From positions 186,001 to 250,000 of the forward strand of contig JAMAHW010000022.1 in NCBI GenBank assembly GCA_023627715.1: 64,000 nucleotides of DNA, read 5' to 3'. A program made the position numbers and the translations under genes. Below the pieces are notes generated by a model that worked only from the letters and a program-made list of their open reading frames with translations, did not search any database and was not told the origin of the DNA. This DNA is from Periconia sp. R9002 (taxonomy: Eukaryota > Ascomycota > Dothideomycetes > Pleosporales > Periconiaceae). Below, in pieces: positions 45,812 to 58,440 of the stretch. Positions within the stretch are counted from its first letter, which is position 1. Every line of letters begins with the position of its first letter.

Positions 45812-48800
45812 TTTGATAGAGGAAACGAACGTGGTGTTGTATGAAGCGAATGTGGTGATGGTACTGGGTCTGAAGTGAATGAGCCAGCTCCGATGATTCT
45901 CTTGCCATTGCGACAACGCAGTATTTATGTAAATTTTTGACTTCCTACTACCTTCAGATCATTGGCGGATTTGCCCCCCTTGGTGGATTTCCTTATTTGA
46001 CCGCCTCATCTGCCATCTGACTGCATTCAGCCATGCTCCCTTGTGTCACTGCTATCACTTGTTCATGTTTCAACCCGTTCATCTAGCTCTTTCTCTTGGC
46101 GATGCTTGAATCTGCTGCTGCGGTTGTCATTTGGGGAGAAAAGGTCAAGCGAAACATCCTCCCGCCGCCAAAGCCAAGACCTCGGAAATTATGAAATATA
46201 CGAACGCCAAGAGCCATTGGTTTCACCCATCGAGAAACAACGTGCGAAAAAGCAGTACTGGTGAACTACCTGTGGTATCTGAACACTCCATCTCGCTACC
46301 CATAGTTTGGCTATAGTGCCCCCGCACAACATACATGTGCCATTCGCTGTCGTTCAATAAGTCACATATTACGCATGATCACAGTGGATATGTAGTCACT
46401 CAAGTCAAGCATTGATTGCATCTTAGTATTGCCAAGAACATACCGCGAGTGTCAGCCAAGTCTATAAGCCCATGTTCGTCTTGAGTACCGAACTCTCATT
46501 AACGTACTTGTGTTGCTTGGCTTTCATTTTGACCCTTTCATTGCTCGATAATGACGAGAACTAGGTGATGTTCTGGAACATTGCTGTGTTTTTATTCTAG
46601 CGGCTCCATACGAGCTATTCCTCTAAGCGATCTAAACAAACTACACGACTCCAATCACAGATTTGTACGGTACCATACTGTAGACAGGGGCGTACATATT
46701 GGACGATCAAGGTCAAAGATACGGTCAGCATAATCGAGTTCTATAATGTTACTGAGCAACCTCGCATATCCGCCCCAACAGATGCTTGCCCGACAAACCT
46801 TCAAATCTCCACATGATTGTATAGTATCAATAAGGGGCTATACTTGAAGTTCTGAGTAAATGATGTAGTAAAGCTTGGTGTAATTGCCATCTCAAGATTT
46901 CCGTGGGTCGGGATTGAATTCAATCTATTCACCGTATCGCGCTCATCATTCTGAAACGGGATTTGTTTTAGCTCCACAGTTGAGAGATCCACAACGTAGA
47001 CGGCTACCAAGGCCTCGGTTGCGAAGCGCCACCAACGTTGGGTTCAATGTTGGCCATTCACTTGAGTAGTATGTTTGCCAACCTTTCACTCAGTCGGTGC
47101 GCGGAGAGTGAAACAGTCGTAGTGCGTTTAGCCGCATAATGCCGCTCTGCATTAAGCTACGAATGAAGATCAACCAGAATGATATCGTATACCCTTGGTG
47201 ACATGATCTTCGTAGTGCAAATGCGTTGCAAACAGGCTGTACGTGCTTCCAGTAAATCAATAATGTCGAATAATGAATATAGCCAGTTATGCGACCATCA
47301 TGAGGTACGAAAATACCAAGACCACAAGACATAGTTTTTGACCCATGGCTCCTTTGAGTCAAGTCGGTGGCAGTAGAAATGTGCGTGCTTTTAGGATAAT
47401 GAAAATGCGGACAGCTCCGCGGTCTGTGTACCCAAGGAGGTCCAAGACGGTGACCAAGCCGGAATCAAAGCAACCCACCAATGGAACGTAGAAGGAATTT
47501 AGCAAAGCCAATAGTTTCAGCACAAACGAATGCTTTGCGCATTCATATACCTACCGTAAAGGCTTTGCATTGTGCTACTTTTCACGATTTTCTGACATTG
47601 TTGCGTGTGATGCCTTCCTTCTATAGAACAGTCATAGAGAATACAGTGAGAAGAAGGAAAGATGGGAAGATGGGAGTACATGGCTGTTTTGAATAACTTT
47701 TCGTAAAAGCAAAATACCATGATTTTGACCAGCCAGTACCTCATCATGCAATCAATCTCGCACTGCCACCATGCCAGTACACTACAACTAATACCACCTT
47801 GTCGAATTGTGAGTCTTACCAAGCCTTGCCAGGCGATTTGTCTCATCAACTTGCTTTCATAACCTCTCTACTCCATTTTCTGCGTCAGGGTGGTTATGAT
47901 ATGTGAGTGTGTTGGTACATGGATCTACCGAGATTGGAAAAGACGCATAACACGTTGCAGGGAAGTGCGCGCTTCAGTCAAACTGGGACAAAAACTTCAT
48001 ACTCCATTCCATGGTAACGCCACTTTTTGGCTCGCTGATCTAAAAGTATTCCCGGATGGTAACTTCGAAGTGGAAAGTACATGAGTGCAATGGTGATGAT
48101 GGGTATCACCATCGACGCGAATTTCGGGCTGCTCGTGGACACATGGATCCTCGACATGTTCACTTTTTGTTTAATCATCGGAGTGCTGAGAAGAACATGA
48201 GTAATCACTATCGTATATCCGATTGCGAAACTCTACCTTTATATACGCAGGCGTAGGGTGGCTCAGCATCGGGTAATTCATAGTCCAAACTGACTAATGT
48301 GACATGTGAAGCATGCTCGAGTTCTCCAATGACATGAATTAACTCGGAATATCCCTACTGGAATTACATTACATTCTGACTGCATCATGACCTGTGATTT
48401 TGAAGAATACCCAGCATCCTCCATTTAATCATGCTTCAAATTGTAGTAGCTGTCCAATGTTATCTTGTATTCTAAACCATCTGCATGATTCTAGAAATTG
48501 AGGTAAATTTCCTATCTCGAAATTCTCATAGCGTTCATGTAATGTGATGAATCAAGTTTTGACAGATTGTCGGCATTGGCCTGCTGGTGAACCACTGGCG
48601 CAGCTCGTTTTTGATTAATACAAAAATACGTATAATCGTAAGAGCAGATTACTGCCTGTCACCAGAACCAGGTCTACTTAGAATTACTCATACTAGTGAT
48701 TTGGCAGGAGCAACGGCGGCCAAACATAAAGAGTTGGTATCGGGAAAATAGCATGCACAGTGTGCGACCAATTATCGAACACCTGGTAATGTATTCAGAG

Positions 48801-49459
48801 TTCATGAACTCAATCTTTTAGAACACTAGTCCTCCAATATGATATTGTTTTGCTTTATTAGAAAGAGTTTTAGAATATTTGCCTCATGCTCTCCTTGCGC
48901 AAAAAAAAAAACCCCCCTACAAGATGTGAGAGAGGGGAAGCAAGAGAGAGGGAAAGAGGGTATTTATATGCAGCTTCTTCAATGTCATGCTTAATAAGTA
49001 AGAACACTAATCCTACTGCGTACGATCGGACATGTTTATCATCATCACCAATACTACTGTTTGTGGAAGACGACCACTATTAGAAGAAAGAACAGTGGAA
49101 CAGAAAACCGGGTAGTGCATCACCCACTGCCTTATGTAATGCTTGGGAGTTAATGCATGCAATGACGCGAAAGGGAAGGGAAGAATAGAATAAATATCAG
49201 GGAATCCATGACCCTAAGTGTTATCCATTTTGGGACCATTTGCATCTGAATTTCGATTGAGTCTCGGACATTGAACCAAGAAAAAGTAATACCCAAATCA
49301 CGGTAAATTCAGCACAGTGAACTTTGGAATGTTGTGTAACATGAACCACGCACTTGGTGTAACATGAACTACGCGTCGAGCATTCGAACACGTTTTTAAC
49401 TCTCTCTCCCCCATTCACTCAGCCACATACATCTCTATGCATCTTTCCCCCTATTAAAG
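45812..49459. other. Gene-poor region leading into the repeat array
   Basis: 3.6 kb without a convincing gene. A TATA-like ACATAAATAC (minus strand, 45921-45930) serves the AA9 gene. The part after about 48880 has the first recognisable but diverged unit of the tandem array (polypurine tract at 48925-48958, TATTTATA at 48961, CATCATCACC at 49038-49048). A weak hairpin of similar type, GGTGATGATGGGTATCACC, lies near 48092-48110, so decayed units may extend further left. Confidence 0.5.
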
Positions 49460-52400
49460 ATGTCGTTCCTCCTACGAGCCCAAAATCTTCACGGTGCGCG
49501 ATTCAGCGTGACTACCCGACCATTCCTACCACGGCCCAGCCCCGCACTACGACCGCCATCGCTGATCTTCGCGCTCTGCAAATCTACACTGGACAAAGGA
49601 TCCAACCCAGCGAAGAAGAAGACCCCGCGAGTTGGATCACAATTGTACCCTCAAGCAGTGCAGAACAAGGCATTTTGTGCGAGAATCTTGAAGAGCGGCA
49701 ATAGAGAACAGGGTGCAACAGCCAAACGTCCTGGAAAGGCTGCAACAGCTAAAGCCCAGTCTTCTCCACATGAAATTCCACCAACACCACCCTCCTCGTC
49801 TTTCGGAAAACTATTCGGGGATCTCTTGTGGTCAATCCGCAACGTCGTCGCCGCGAGCCCTCCCGGTATTATGATTATCAAATTTTGGGACGTTGTTGAC
49901 ATGAGCAAAACCCCTCGGCGTGAGCGGGTTCCGATAATCATAGCAGGATGTTTCCTGAGTGAACTTATATGTTATTCTATCCATGGTGAGGGCTTTGATT
50001 TAAATGCCCTTTGTAGGTGTACTGTGATAGGACTCTCCGCTATGCTCCCTTGAAGCTGCAATGCCAAAGTGCGGGAGAGAGGATCGTTAAGCCACTCACC
50101 CCACCTTTAAATGTTACAAAACAGCGCTGGATGATGTGGGAAGTCATATGGCATAGAGTAATTGAAACCACTTTGAAGTTGTAATGCTTTCAGCCTATAA
50201 TTTCAATCGGAACATGCAATTGATTGCACAGAACAATCAGTACCTAGCCACATATGGAAAGATGAAGTGTATTGGTGTGACCTTACCTATTTAACGAACC
50301 AAAACTTTTGAACGAACGAATGACTGTTGATTGCAATATCTACCGTCGCCGCCTTCTACATGACCAACGCATGCCTAGTATCTTTCGAATTAGGCTGTCA
50401 GACATTGAAACATGCTTCTAAGATTCGACTTTTACAAAAATTTCGCTTGGGCGCACATGTGGGCAGAAACAGCATGTCAAGACTCACACAATTAGCAACT
50501 GATATCCTTATCGACGATGACACCCTTCATCACTATTAGCGCTAATACTACTTCATAACCTAGACTTCAAGAAAAAAAAAAGAAGCAAAAGCACCATTCT
50601 CGCAAAATTCAAGGACTACACAAAAACACGCAGCCAGACTGCAAACCATGTGTCTTTCGTTCAAAAAGTTTTTTTTAACATATATCCAGTGAGCTTCCCA
50701 ATGCTACGAAATGGGTAGAGTAAAGAAAAGAAGGGAAGGAGTGAAAGCAACAGAAGTGTTTTTATACCTCAGCCCATCGAGACGCGTGATTACAATGAGT
50801 GGGGCTGGGCGGTACTGTTCACATGTGAATCGTGAGCACAAACAGTCCACGAACGGCTCGTAAAGCATATTTTTCCGGTTTTCGGTGTGATATTGCGGCT
50901 GCCAAATTATATCTCGCTCATTAATAACAGCCAATGCATGCCCAAAGAACGAAAAATCACTATCGAGAGAAAGAATAATCAAGAGCAGTAAGATACTTTT
51001 CATATGTTGTAGCACTCTTAGGGACAGAAATGATGATGAGGAGCATAATCATCATTACCATACACTGCTTCTAAAAGACAGACTTAAGGAAAACTACATG
51101 CTCACAAATACAACAACCCCCCATGTCGACGTCCATCTCCTCTTTTGAACCCCGTTATCATTTCAGAACTCTTTTGTGGGGTGTATGGAGCAAAGAAAGC
51201 GCAAGAGAAGAAAGGTAAGAGGGGCAGTATTTATTCCGTTGCCGATCCTTTTTAAGCCAGTCACTTTGGTCTCTGGTGGAGGCGGTGCTGGTGATAATCA
51301 CCACCAAACATCCCTCTACAACACGCTCAAGAACGTCTATATGAGCAATTTTTCTAACAACAGAGCAGCCCATATAATGGTTTTTCCGTTCACCTTCTAA
51401 CAATCCCAATCCCGTCAGGTATCCCCATCTAGGTTGTGTAGAGAAAAAGAGAGAGGACAGGGAAAGTCAGAGATATTTATACACAATAGCCCGCACACAA
51501 CCATTTACGCTCACTTTTTTCAGTTTCCGCCTCTCCAGTCACAGAATTGCTTTGCGGAGGTGTCTGAGGAAATGGAGAGATGGAAGGAAGGAAAGAATTC
51601 ATATCTTTGTTTCCACGTGTGTGATCCGGTTAATATAATAATAGTGATGACGACGGAGAGATTCATCATCAAGGTTTCAAAAACAAGAAGGCCATGAACG
51701 TTGCGCGCCGGCAAAGGCACGGCATGAAATGCCCTCTCTAATATCTATGTTGAACTCTTTCACGACCTTGTGTGTAGAAAGGAAGCAGTTTAGGAAAAAG
51801 GGGAGCTATAAATATTCTCAATTTAACGGTTCCTGTTCTGTGTAATACACAATCTACTTACAATTAATGATGATGATTTTCATCGCCACCGTACAACGAC
51901 TCAAAACAGGAGCAAGAACAATACATGAATCATTCTCGAAATAGCTCGCAGATCCCTCAGCTCAAACATGTATGATGTGTTCTTTCATTCCAGTGCCCCA
52001 TTTGTCCCTCTTGAACTATGTGGAGAAAGAAGGAAAGTAAAAGAAGGGCGGGTATTTGTACAAGCCCACGCTGTTCTATAATATCTATTGGAAGTAACTG
52101 GTAAGCAGCTTATGGGACGCTACCTCAGTAATGCGGGTAATGGCACTCATCACCATCGTATGCCTCTTAGAGCAGCAAGGAAAGAAAATACATAAACACA
52201 CAGCAAACAGCCCACCCATCTTTGTCCCGGAAATCGTTTTCAATTATGCAAATTTCCCTATCACATCTAATACTTGTGTGAAAACAGCAGAAAAAGAAGA
52301 GACAAGCTAAGAAGGAAGTATTTATACCCTGGTCAAGCTACGAGAGCAGCCTACATGCCTACACGATTGACACCGACATTGATGAGTTTCATCGCCACCA

Positions 52401-55320
52401 TACAACACCTTAAACATGCGGGCCAAAAAAATGGACAAGAAAATACGTAAACGCACACAAGAAACGGCCCACACACATAATGTGGAAAGATCTATGTTTG
52501 GTTTTTAACTCCCAACCAACCTTCTACAGGCAAATGGGTAAAGAAGAAAAGAAGAGAAAGCGAATAGAGCAAAGACGTAATACTCATATCCTCGATGTTG
52601 CAGGACTTAGTAAGCAGCCGAATTATCAGGTACTATGTAGCATGTGTGGGTGGGGTAAGCGATGGTGATGATGATACTTATCACCAGTAGATTTCCAAAA
52701 ATAAAATGGGAGTACATGAACGCGCAGGAACAGCAGTCAACATGAATCAAACTTATCCTCCCTTTTTAAAACCTTAAGCATTAAACCCTGTTCTATCCCA
52801 ACCTTCTATAGGTGTAAGTGTAAAGAAGGAAGAAAGAAGAACGATAGGGCTCAAGGGATATATTTGTACCCTAACTCTATATAATTTAGTAAGCAGGATA
52901 CAGTAGCATACATAGGTAGATATAGAAACAATAGCAGAGACAGCGGTGATGCCACTCATCGTCGAAGACTTTCAATAACGAAAGAAAGAACTACATGAAT
53001 ACAGCAAGCACCAGCCGCCCCGCACACCAACCCGCACATAAACAGCGGGTCTTTTCATTTTTTAAATATGTAAATATCAAGTAGTTGTGTAAGGAAGAGG
53101 AGGAGGATGAGTAGGATATTTATACCCGAGGACCCTTGCCCAGGTATGAGTAGTAAGCCGCTTTACTAGTATACGTAGGTGAACATGCAGGTAGAGACGG
53201 TAGCAATAGTGGTGATGATAATCATTGTCACAGACATAGCAAAATAGAAGGAAGAAACCCCCATGTCATTCTGTATATCTGCCTTTGATTATACAACCGC
53301 CCCCCTACCATCGAACACCATTGAAATATGTAAAGAAGAAAGGAACCGCGAAGCTAAGGGAAAGAGGGTGATATTTATACCCTTCCCATCCCACATAGTA
53401 TACCCACTATGTAGGCATGGCAGCGATAGTGACGACGTTTATTACCACAAGCCCATTGAAAATAAGATAAAAGAACTACATGAACGTGCAAACAGCAGCA
53501 CACACACACATTAGACATGTCACCGTGTTATTTTCAATCGTACAATCATCCTCCTATCATCGAGCAGCTATGTGTAAAGAATAAAAGAAGAGCAAGAAAA
53601 GGAGAGAAGGAGAGAAGGGCATGTATTTATACAGTAGCCAAGGCCTAGGTATGCGTAATAAGCGGCTCATATAGCAATGATAAGTAGATAAGCGGACATC
53701 GCAGCGATGACGGTGATACTATAGATCATCAGAACACTTTTGACAATAGACTGTGTGTACATGCACGCACAACAACAACACAACCCACCATACGATTTCA
53801 ATATGCCCCGACCCGCCACCACCGTCTACCTCTGTAAAGAAGAAAAGAAAAGCAAGCGAAGAGAAGAGACGGGCAGGTATTTATACCACAACCTAAGTAT
53901 GAGATATGCGTAGTAAGCAGACAGTTCGTAGTAGGCTAGCTTGCGTAGGTAGTACTTAGGCACAGATTGCAGCGATGACGGTGATGATACTCATCATCGC
54001 ATATTTCGAAAACAAAAAACGAAAAAGAAGTACATGTACATGAACCCACACAACAAGCCGCACGCACACCAGCCCACGCATGAGCGGAAACAGGTGCAGA
54101 TTTGAAAAATACCGTTCCCTCCTACCACCACCAACCTGTGTAAAGAAGAAAAAAAGGAAGAAGGAGAGAAAGGTTGTATTTATACCTTACCCTGCCCTAG
54201 CATTGATAGCCAAGCTTTGAGTAGTAAGCAAGCAGCTAGCGTACAATAGCATCAATGTGTGCTGCACATAAGTAGATAAACTCTTGATGATGGTGATGGT
54301 ATTCATCACCACTGTATACCTCTCAAACAGAAAAGAAAAAAAGTACATGAACCCACACCGCAACCACCACGCACACCAGCCCAAACATGAGCGGAAACAG
54401 GCACAGAGAAAAATACCGTTCCCTCCTACCACCACCAATCTGTGTGAAGAAGAAGAAAAGAGGAAGAAGGGGAGAAAGAGGGTTGTATTTATACCTTGCC
54501 CTACCCTTGCCAAGCTTTGAGTAGTAAGCAACCGGCCAGCGTATGATAGCACGTTTGCTGCACGTAAGTAGGTGAGATAGGTAGCGGTGATGGTGATGAC
54601 GGTATTCATCGTCGGATACTTTCAGAAACAGAAAACGAAAAGGGGGTACATATATATGAGCCCACACAAGCCCACACATACTCATCTTTTCGTCCGTTTT
54701 TTAATTACAAAATCCACCTTCGTACGCCTACCAGCTATGTGTAAAGAAGAAAAGATAGAAGGAGAGAAAGAAGGTCGTATTTATACCCCAGCCCAGCCCA
54801 GCAAACGTAATCAGTAAATAGTAAGCAACCAACTAGCTTACAATAGCATACGAGCTAGACATGGCGGCGATGATAACAATAATGATTTTCATCATCATCA
54901 TCACCACCATGAAACTTCAAAACTCAAAAACAAAATAGTGAGTACATGTACATAATCCCACGCGCACACACACAAATACACACACATTGGTTTTTTCCCC
55001 GTCGCTTAATCATATAATTACCCCAGTACCACTTCCCACCTCTGTAAAGAAGAAAAAGAGGGAGGAAGAGAGAAAGAAGGTGGTATTTATACCCTAACCT
55101 GCCCTAGCCAAGGATGGCTATGTATGTGTAGTAAGCAGACAGGCAGGTGATAAGTATAGCAGTGACGGTGATGGTGGTGATGGTGAAGATGTTCATCATC
55201 GCGAACGTTTCAAAAAAGGAAAACATGATAGAATGGAGCAAAATTTTCGAAAACAGCGAAGGGGGAGGATACATCCGGACGAGATATATTTCGACAGTTG
55301 CGTACGGCTGGTACATGTGA
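48890..55320 (+). repeat. Degenerate tandem-repeat array, unit about 245-310 bp, at least 17 copies
   Basis: Units share, in order: TGTGTAAAGAAGAAAA followed by a purine-rich tract, the core TATTTATACC, a CCTAGCC-like piece, GTAGTAAGCAG, a GATGATG/CATCATC inverted repeat, TTTCAAAAACAAAA, and GTACATGAACCCACAC. Cores lie at 52319, 52861, 53117, 53372, 53634, 53879, 54177, 54486, 54779 and 55084, so spacing is about 245-262 bp and then about 293-309 bp. The 54177 and 54486 units also share a long nearly identical block (starting ATACCGTTCCCTCCTACC) 307-309 bp apart. Cores at 51227, 51474 and around 52050 and 52580 are more diverged; units before 51 kb are barely recognisable. All run in the same direction. 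The array ends 200 bp before the Lon gene stop. No coding function is supported. Confidence 0.85.
49460..50053 (+). CDS. Hypothetical protein, possibly mitochondrial and membrane-anchored
   Basis: Intronless 197-residue frame. The N-terminus is Arg-rich and lacks acidic residues over the first 40 positions (MSFLLRAQNLHGARFSVTTR), as in mitochondrial targeting sequences. A Lys/Ala/Pro-rich middle is followed by one or two hydrophobic stretches (VPIIIAGCFLSELICYSI). Base composition is clearly higher in GC than the flanks, which supports coding. I recognise no family. It sits within the left, degenerate part of the tandem-repeat region. Confidence 0.5.
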   Translation: MSFLLRAQNLHGARFSVTTRPFLPRPSPALRPPSLIFALCKSTLDKGSNPAKKKTPRVGSQLYPQAVQNKAFCARILKSGNREQGATAKRPGKAATAKAQSSPHEIPPTPPSSSFGKLFGDLLWSIRNVVAASPPGIMIIKFWDVVDMSKTPRRERVPIIIAGCFLSELICYSIHGEGFDLNALCRCTVIGLSAMLP

Positions 55321-55531
55321 AACTGTTTTATGATTTATATTTATGCATGTAAGTAGTAACACTACAAGCAATACCAGTACGAACAATAACATGCTATGTT
55401 AACTCCTGATGTATCAAAAAGCGAGAGAGGGGAGAGACCAACGTAACCAAAAACGACACTTAAAATGCTATACCCAATGACAACAAAAACGAAACGCTTA
55501 AGCTCAAAATATGCAATCCCAGAAAGATGAT
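50054..55531. other. Non-coding stretch occupied by the tandem array
   Basis: Open frames here are made of repeat-unit sequence read on either strand and are not conserved between units. The last 200 bases (55330-55531) are unique 3' flank of the Lon gene. Confidence 0.6.
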
Positions 55532-58440
55532 TTACAACCTGCTCTCCCACCCGACACCGCGTTCCCCACCCCATCGCTCAGGCCAAACAAGCCCGACGCC
55601 CTCCCAGATATGACCCACAAACTCGATGCGCATGCCCTTCGTCACCTCCTCAGGTAAATCGGCGGCATCCTTCCTGTTCCCTTCGGGGAGAAGCACACGC
55701 TCGACGCCCGCCCTCAACGCGCCGATCAACTTCTCTTTTATGCCGCCGACGGGTAACACACGACCACGAAGCGATACCTCGCCCGTCATGGCGAGCGTCG
55801 GCGGGACGGGCTTGTCGGAGAATAGTGAGATAAGGGCGATGGTGTGCGCGAGACCGGCTGAGGGGCCGTCTTTGGGGATCGCGCCGCTAGGGCAGTGGAC
55901 GTGGATGGAGCGGTTCTTCATGATGTCTTCGTCGACGGACGATGAGAGGCCGAGCTCGAATGCGTGCGCTTTGACCCATGTAAGGGCCACTTCGACGGAT
56001 TCCTTGAGGACGTCGCCGAGTTTCCCGGTGAGCTGGACGCGGCCTTTGCCCGGCATGTCCGCGATTTCGATGAAGAGAATACTGCCTTGGCCGCCGGTGC
56101 TGTAGGCTACGAGACCCGTTACAACGCCCGGGCGAGAGTGTTGTTCAGTGAGTTCTTCGGTGAATTTTTCAATGCCGAGAATGGCATCAAGGTCGGTGAG
56201 GGTTACGACAGGGTTATAGTTGGAGAGTGTGTCAGTATCCTTTGCGGTTGCATACTCTACAGCTTTGGAACGACAGACGGAGCCGATTTCGCGCTCAAGA
56301 TTGCGCACGCCAGATTCACGAGTATAGGAGGTGATGACTTTGTCGAGAACCTCGACGGGGATTTCAATGTTCTCGGCTAGCAGGCCATTGGTGGTGATTT
56401 GCTTAGGGATGAGATGTCGTTCGGCGATGTTGCGTTTCTCGAGTGTTGTGTACCCGCTCAGCTGGATGGTCTCCATACGGTCCAGAAGTGGCGGGGGGAT
56501 AGTCTCGAGACTGTTCGCCGTAGCAATGAACAACACCTTGGATAGATCAATGGGGATATTGACGTAGTGATCCGTGAAAGTGTGGTTCTGCTCTGGGTCC
56601 AGTACCTCAAGCATGGCAGCGCTGGGATCGCCGTTGTAGTTTGAGCCGCTCAACTTGTCAATCTCATCCAACAGAATAACAGGGTTGGCAACGCCGACCT
56701 TCTTCAAACCAGAGACGATGAGTCCTGGCATCGCAGCAACGTAGGTTCGACGGTGACCGCGAATCTCGGCTTCGTCACGGACGCCACCCAGAGAGATGCG
56801 GTGGAACTTGCGCCCGAGAGCCGTCGCGATTGACTTTGCCAGCGATGTCTTTCCGGTACCAGGAGGTCCGACAAGTAGCATGATGGGAGACTTGTCGACC
56901 ATGCGCTTCTTCTCGAGCAATCCCAGCTCTTCCCCCGAAGGTTCTCGGGCAGGCTTCTTCACCACGCCTTTCACATCTGCCGCTTCCTTCTCATCCTTGG
57001 AATGTGCCGATTCCGTCAACGCGCGGATCTGCTCGTCAATGGTCTTGTTCGCCTCCTCCTTGAGTTTCAGCACAGCAAGGTATTCCAGTAGCCGCTTCTT
57101 AATCTTATCCAAACCGTAATGGTCGTCGTCGAGCTGCTTCCGCGCCCTCACCAAAGTTTTAGCATCCAATTGATCCACCGTCGTCTTCGTCCATGGTATC
57201 TCCGCAAGATTCTCAAGGTAGTTCCTGCACACCTGGTACTCTGCCTGCGCCGGGTTCATCTTCTGTAGTCTCTGCAATTCGCGCTGTGCCACCTTGTCTG
57301 CCTCGGGAGAAAGCTTTGCATCGTCCAACCTCTTCTTCAACTCGTCGATTTCATTGGGCTCGTCTTCTCCCACATTCGCTCCTCCGCCACCCGGGAAGCC
57401 ACCAGGAATATTGGGCATTCCAGTTGCATTGCCCATCTTGCCTCTCCTCTGCAATGCCTCCTGCTGTAACCGCCTTAGCTGGTCAATGTCAAAGCTGCCC
57501 GCCGGGACGGGTAATGTCGAGGTAGTGATGGCTATCCGAGTGTTACCCTGGATGCTGCTGATTTGCCTCTGCAGGACCTCAATAACACGCTCCACTCTGT
57601 CCTTGACATCTAACGCCGCAAGGATACGCAGCTTCTCCTCGTGTGTGCAGTCCACCACATTGGCCATAAAATCCGCCAGCGACCCCGCCTCTGCAATATC
57701 CTTCCTCGCAATAAACAATTCCAGCCTACGAGCGACAAGTGGTGAGAGTGAAACGTTCGGCGTGCGCGGTAATATCGAGGACAATCGTACGAGGGCAAGA
57801 AGTTCTCTTGAAAGCTGTTTGAGCAGATTGAACTGCTCCGCGAGTTCGACATTAGACACATCAACTGTTACTGCAGGTCAGTCAATCGTCATCCACAACT
57901 CCATCCCTTAACCTTGAAGGAGGTAACAAGGGAGAACTCACCAAAATCGTCGCACTCCTCCAAAACACCCTCAAAATACGGCCTTTCCTGTACAACATCC
58001 ACAACCCTCACCCTCTCCAACCCTTCAACCACCAAGCTCAACTCTCCCTGCCTTCTGCCCTGCACACCACTAACCTTCGCTACACACGCATACCCAAAGA
58101 TATCCTTCTTGCCCGCATGCACAGGGTCGGTCTGATACATGCCCTCTTCCCCATCCTTCTTCCCCTTCGGCGACGCATCCTCAATCAACAACTTCCCATC
58201 CTGCGGTGAAACATGCGAGGAATTGAGCGGTACGCAGGCCACAGTGATAGCAGCATCAGGTCGTGCAGTCGGCGAGATAGAGTAGATCTTTGCGAGGATA
58301 GCGGCGACGTCGGAGCGGTTTGCGATGGGGATCTTGAGTGTGGTGGAGGGGAGTACGGCGAGAGGTGGCGAGAGGGGAATCAAGGGGAGGACTTTTGTAT
58401 TGTTCGAGTTGGCCATGGTTTTCGAGGACGCCTTGCCCAT
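55532..58440 (-). CDS. Peroxisomal Lon protease (ATP-dependent)
   Basis: Exons 57942-58440 and 55532-57870 (71-bp intron, donor GTGAGT) give 945 residues. Order of domains: N-terminal substrate-binding LON domain (residues about 18-260), Gly-rich insert ([14 protein letters not shown]), AAA+ module with Walker [10 protein letters not shown] at about 501-509 and Walker [13 protein letters not shown], then the serine protease domain with catalytic Ser837 ([11 protein letters not shown]) and Lys880 ([11 protein letters not shown]), the usual 43-residue spacing of the Lon Ser-Lys dyad. The protein ends in Ser-Arg-Leu, a PTS1-type peroxisomal signal, and lacks a mitochondrial presequence, so it is the peroxisomal form that degrades damaged matrix proteins. 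It lies between two tandem-repeat blocks. Confidence 0.97.

Noticed and set aside
54187..54609. Minus-strand frame of 140 codons with a twice-repeated hydrophobic peptide (MNTVITIT..., MNTITIIK...)
   Set aside because: It is just two array units read in the same frame because one unit is 300 bp. Other units lose the ATG or the frame, so it is not a conserved gene.
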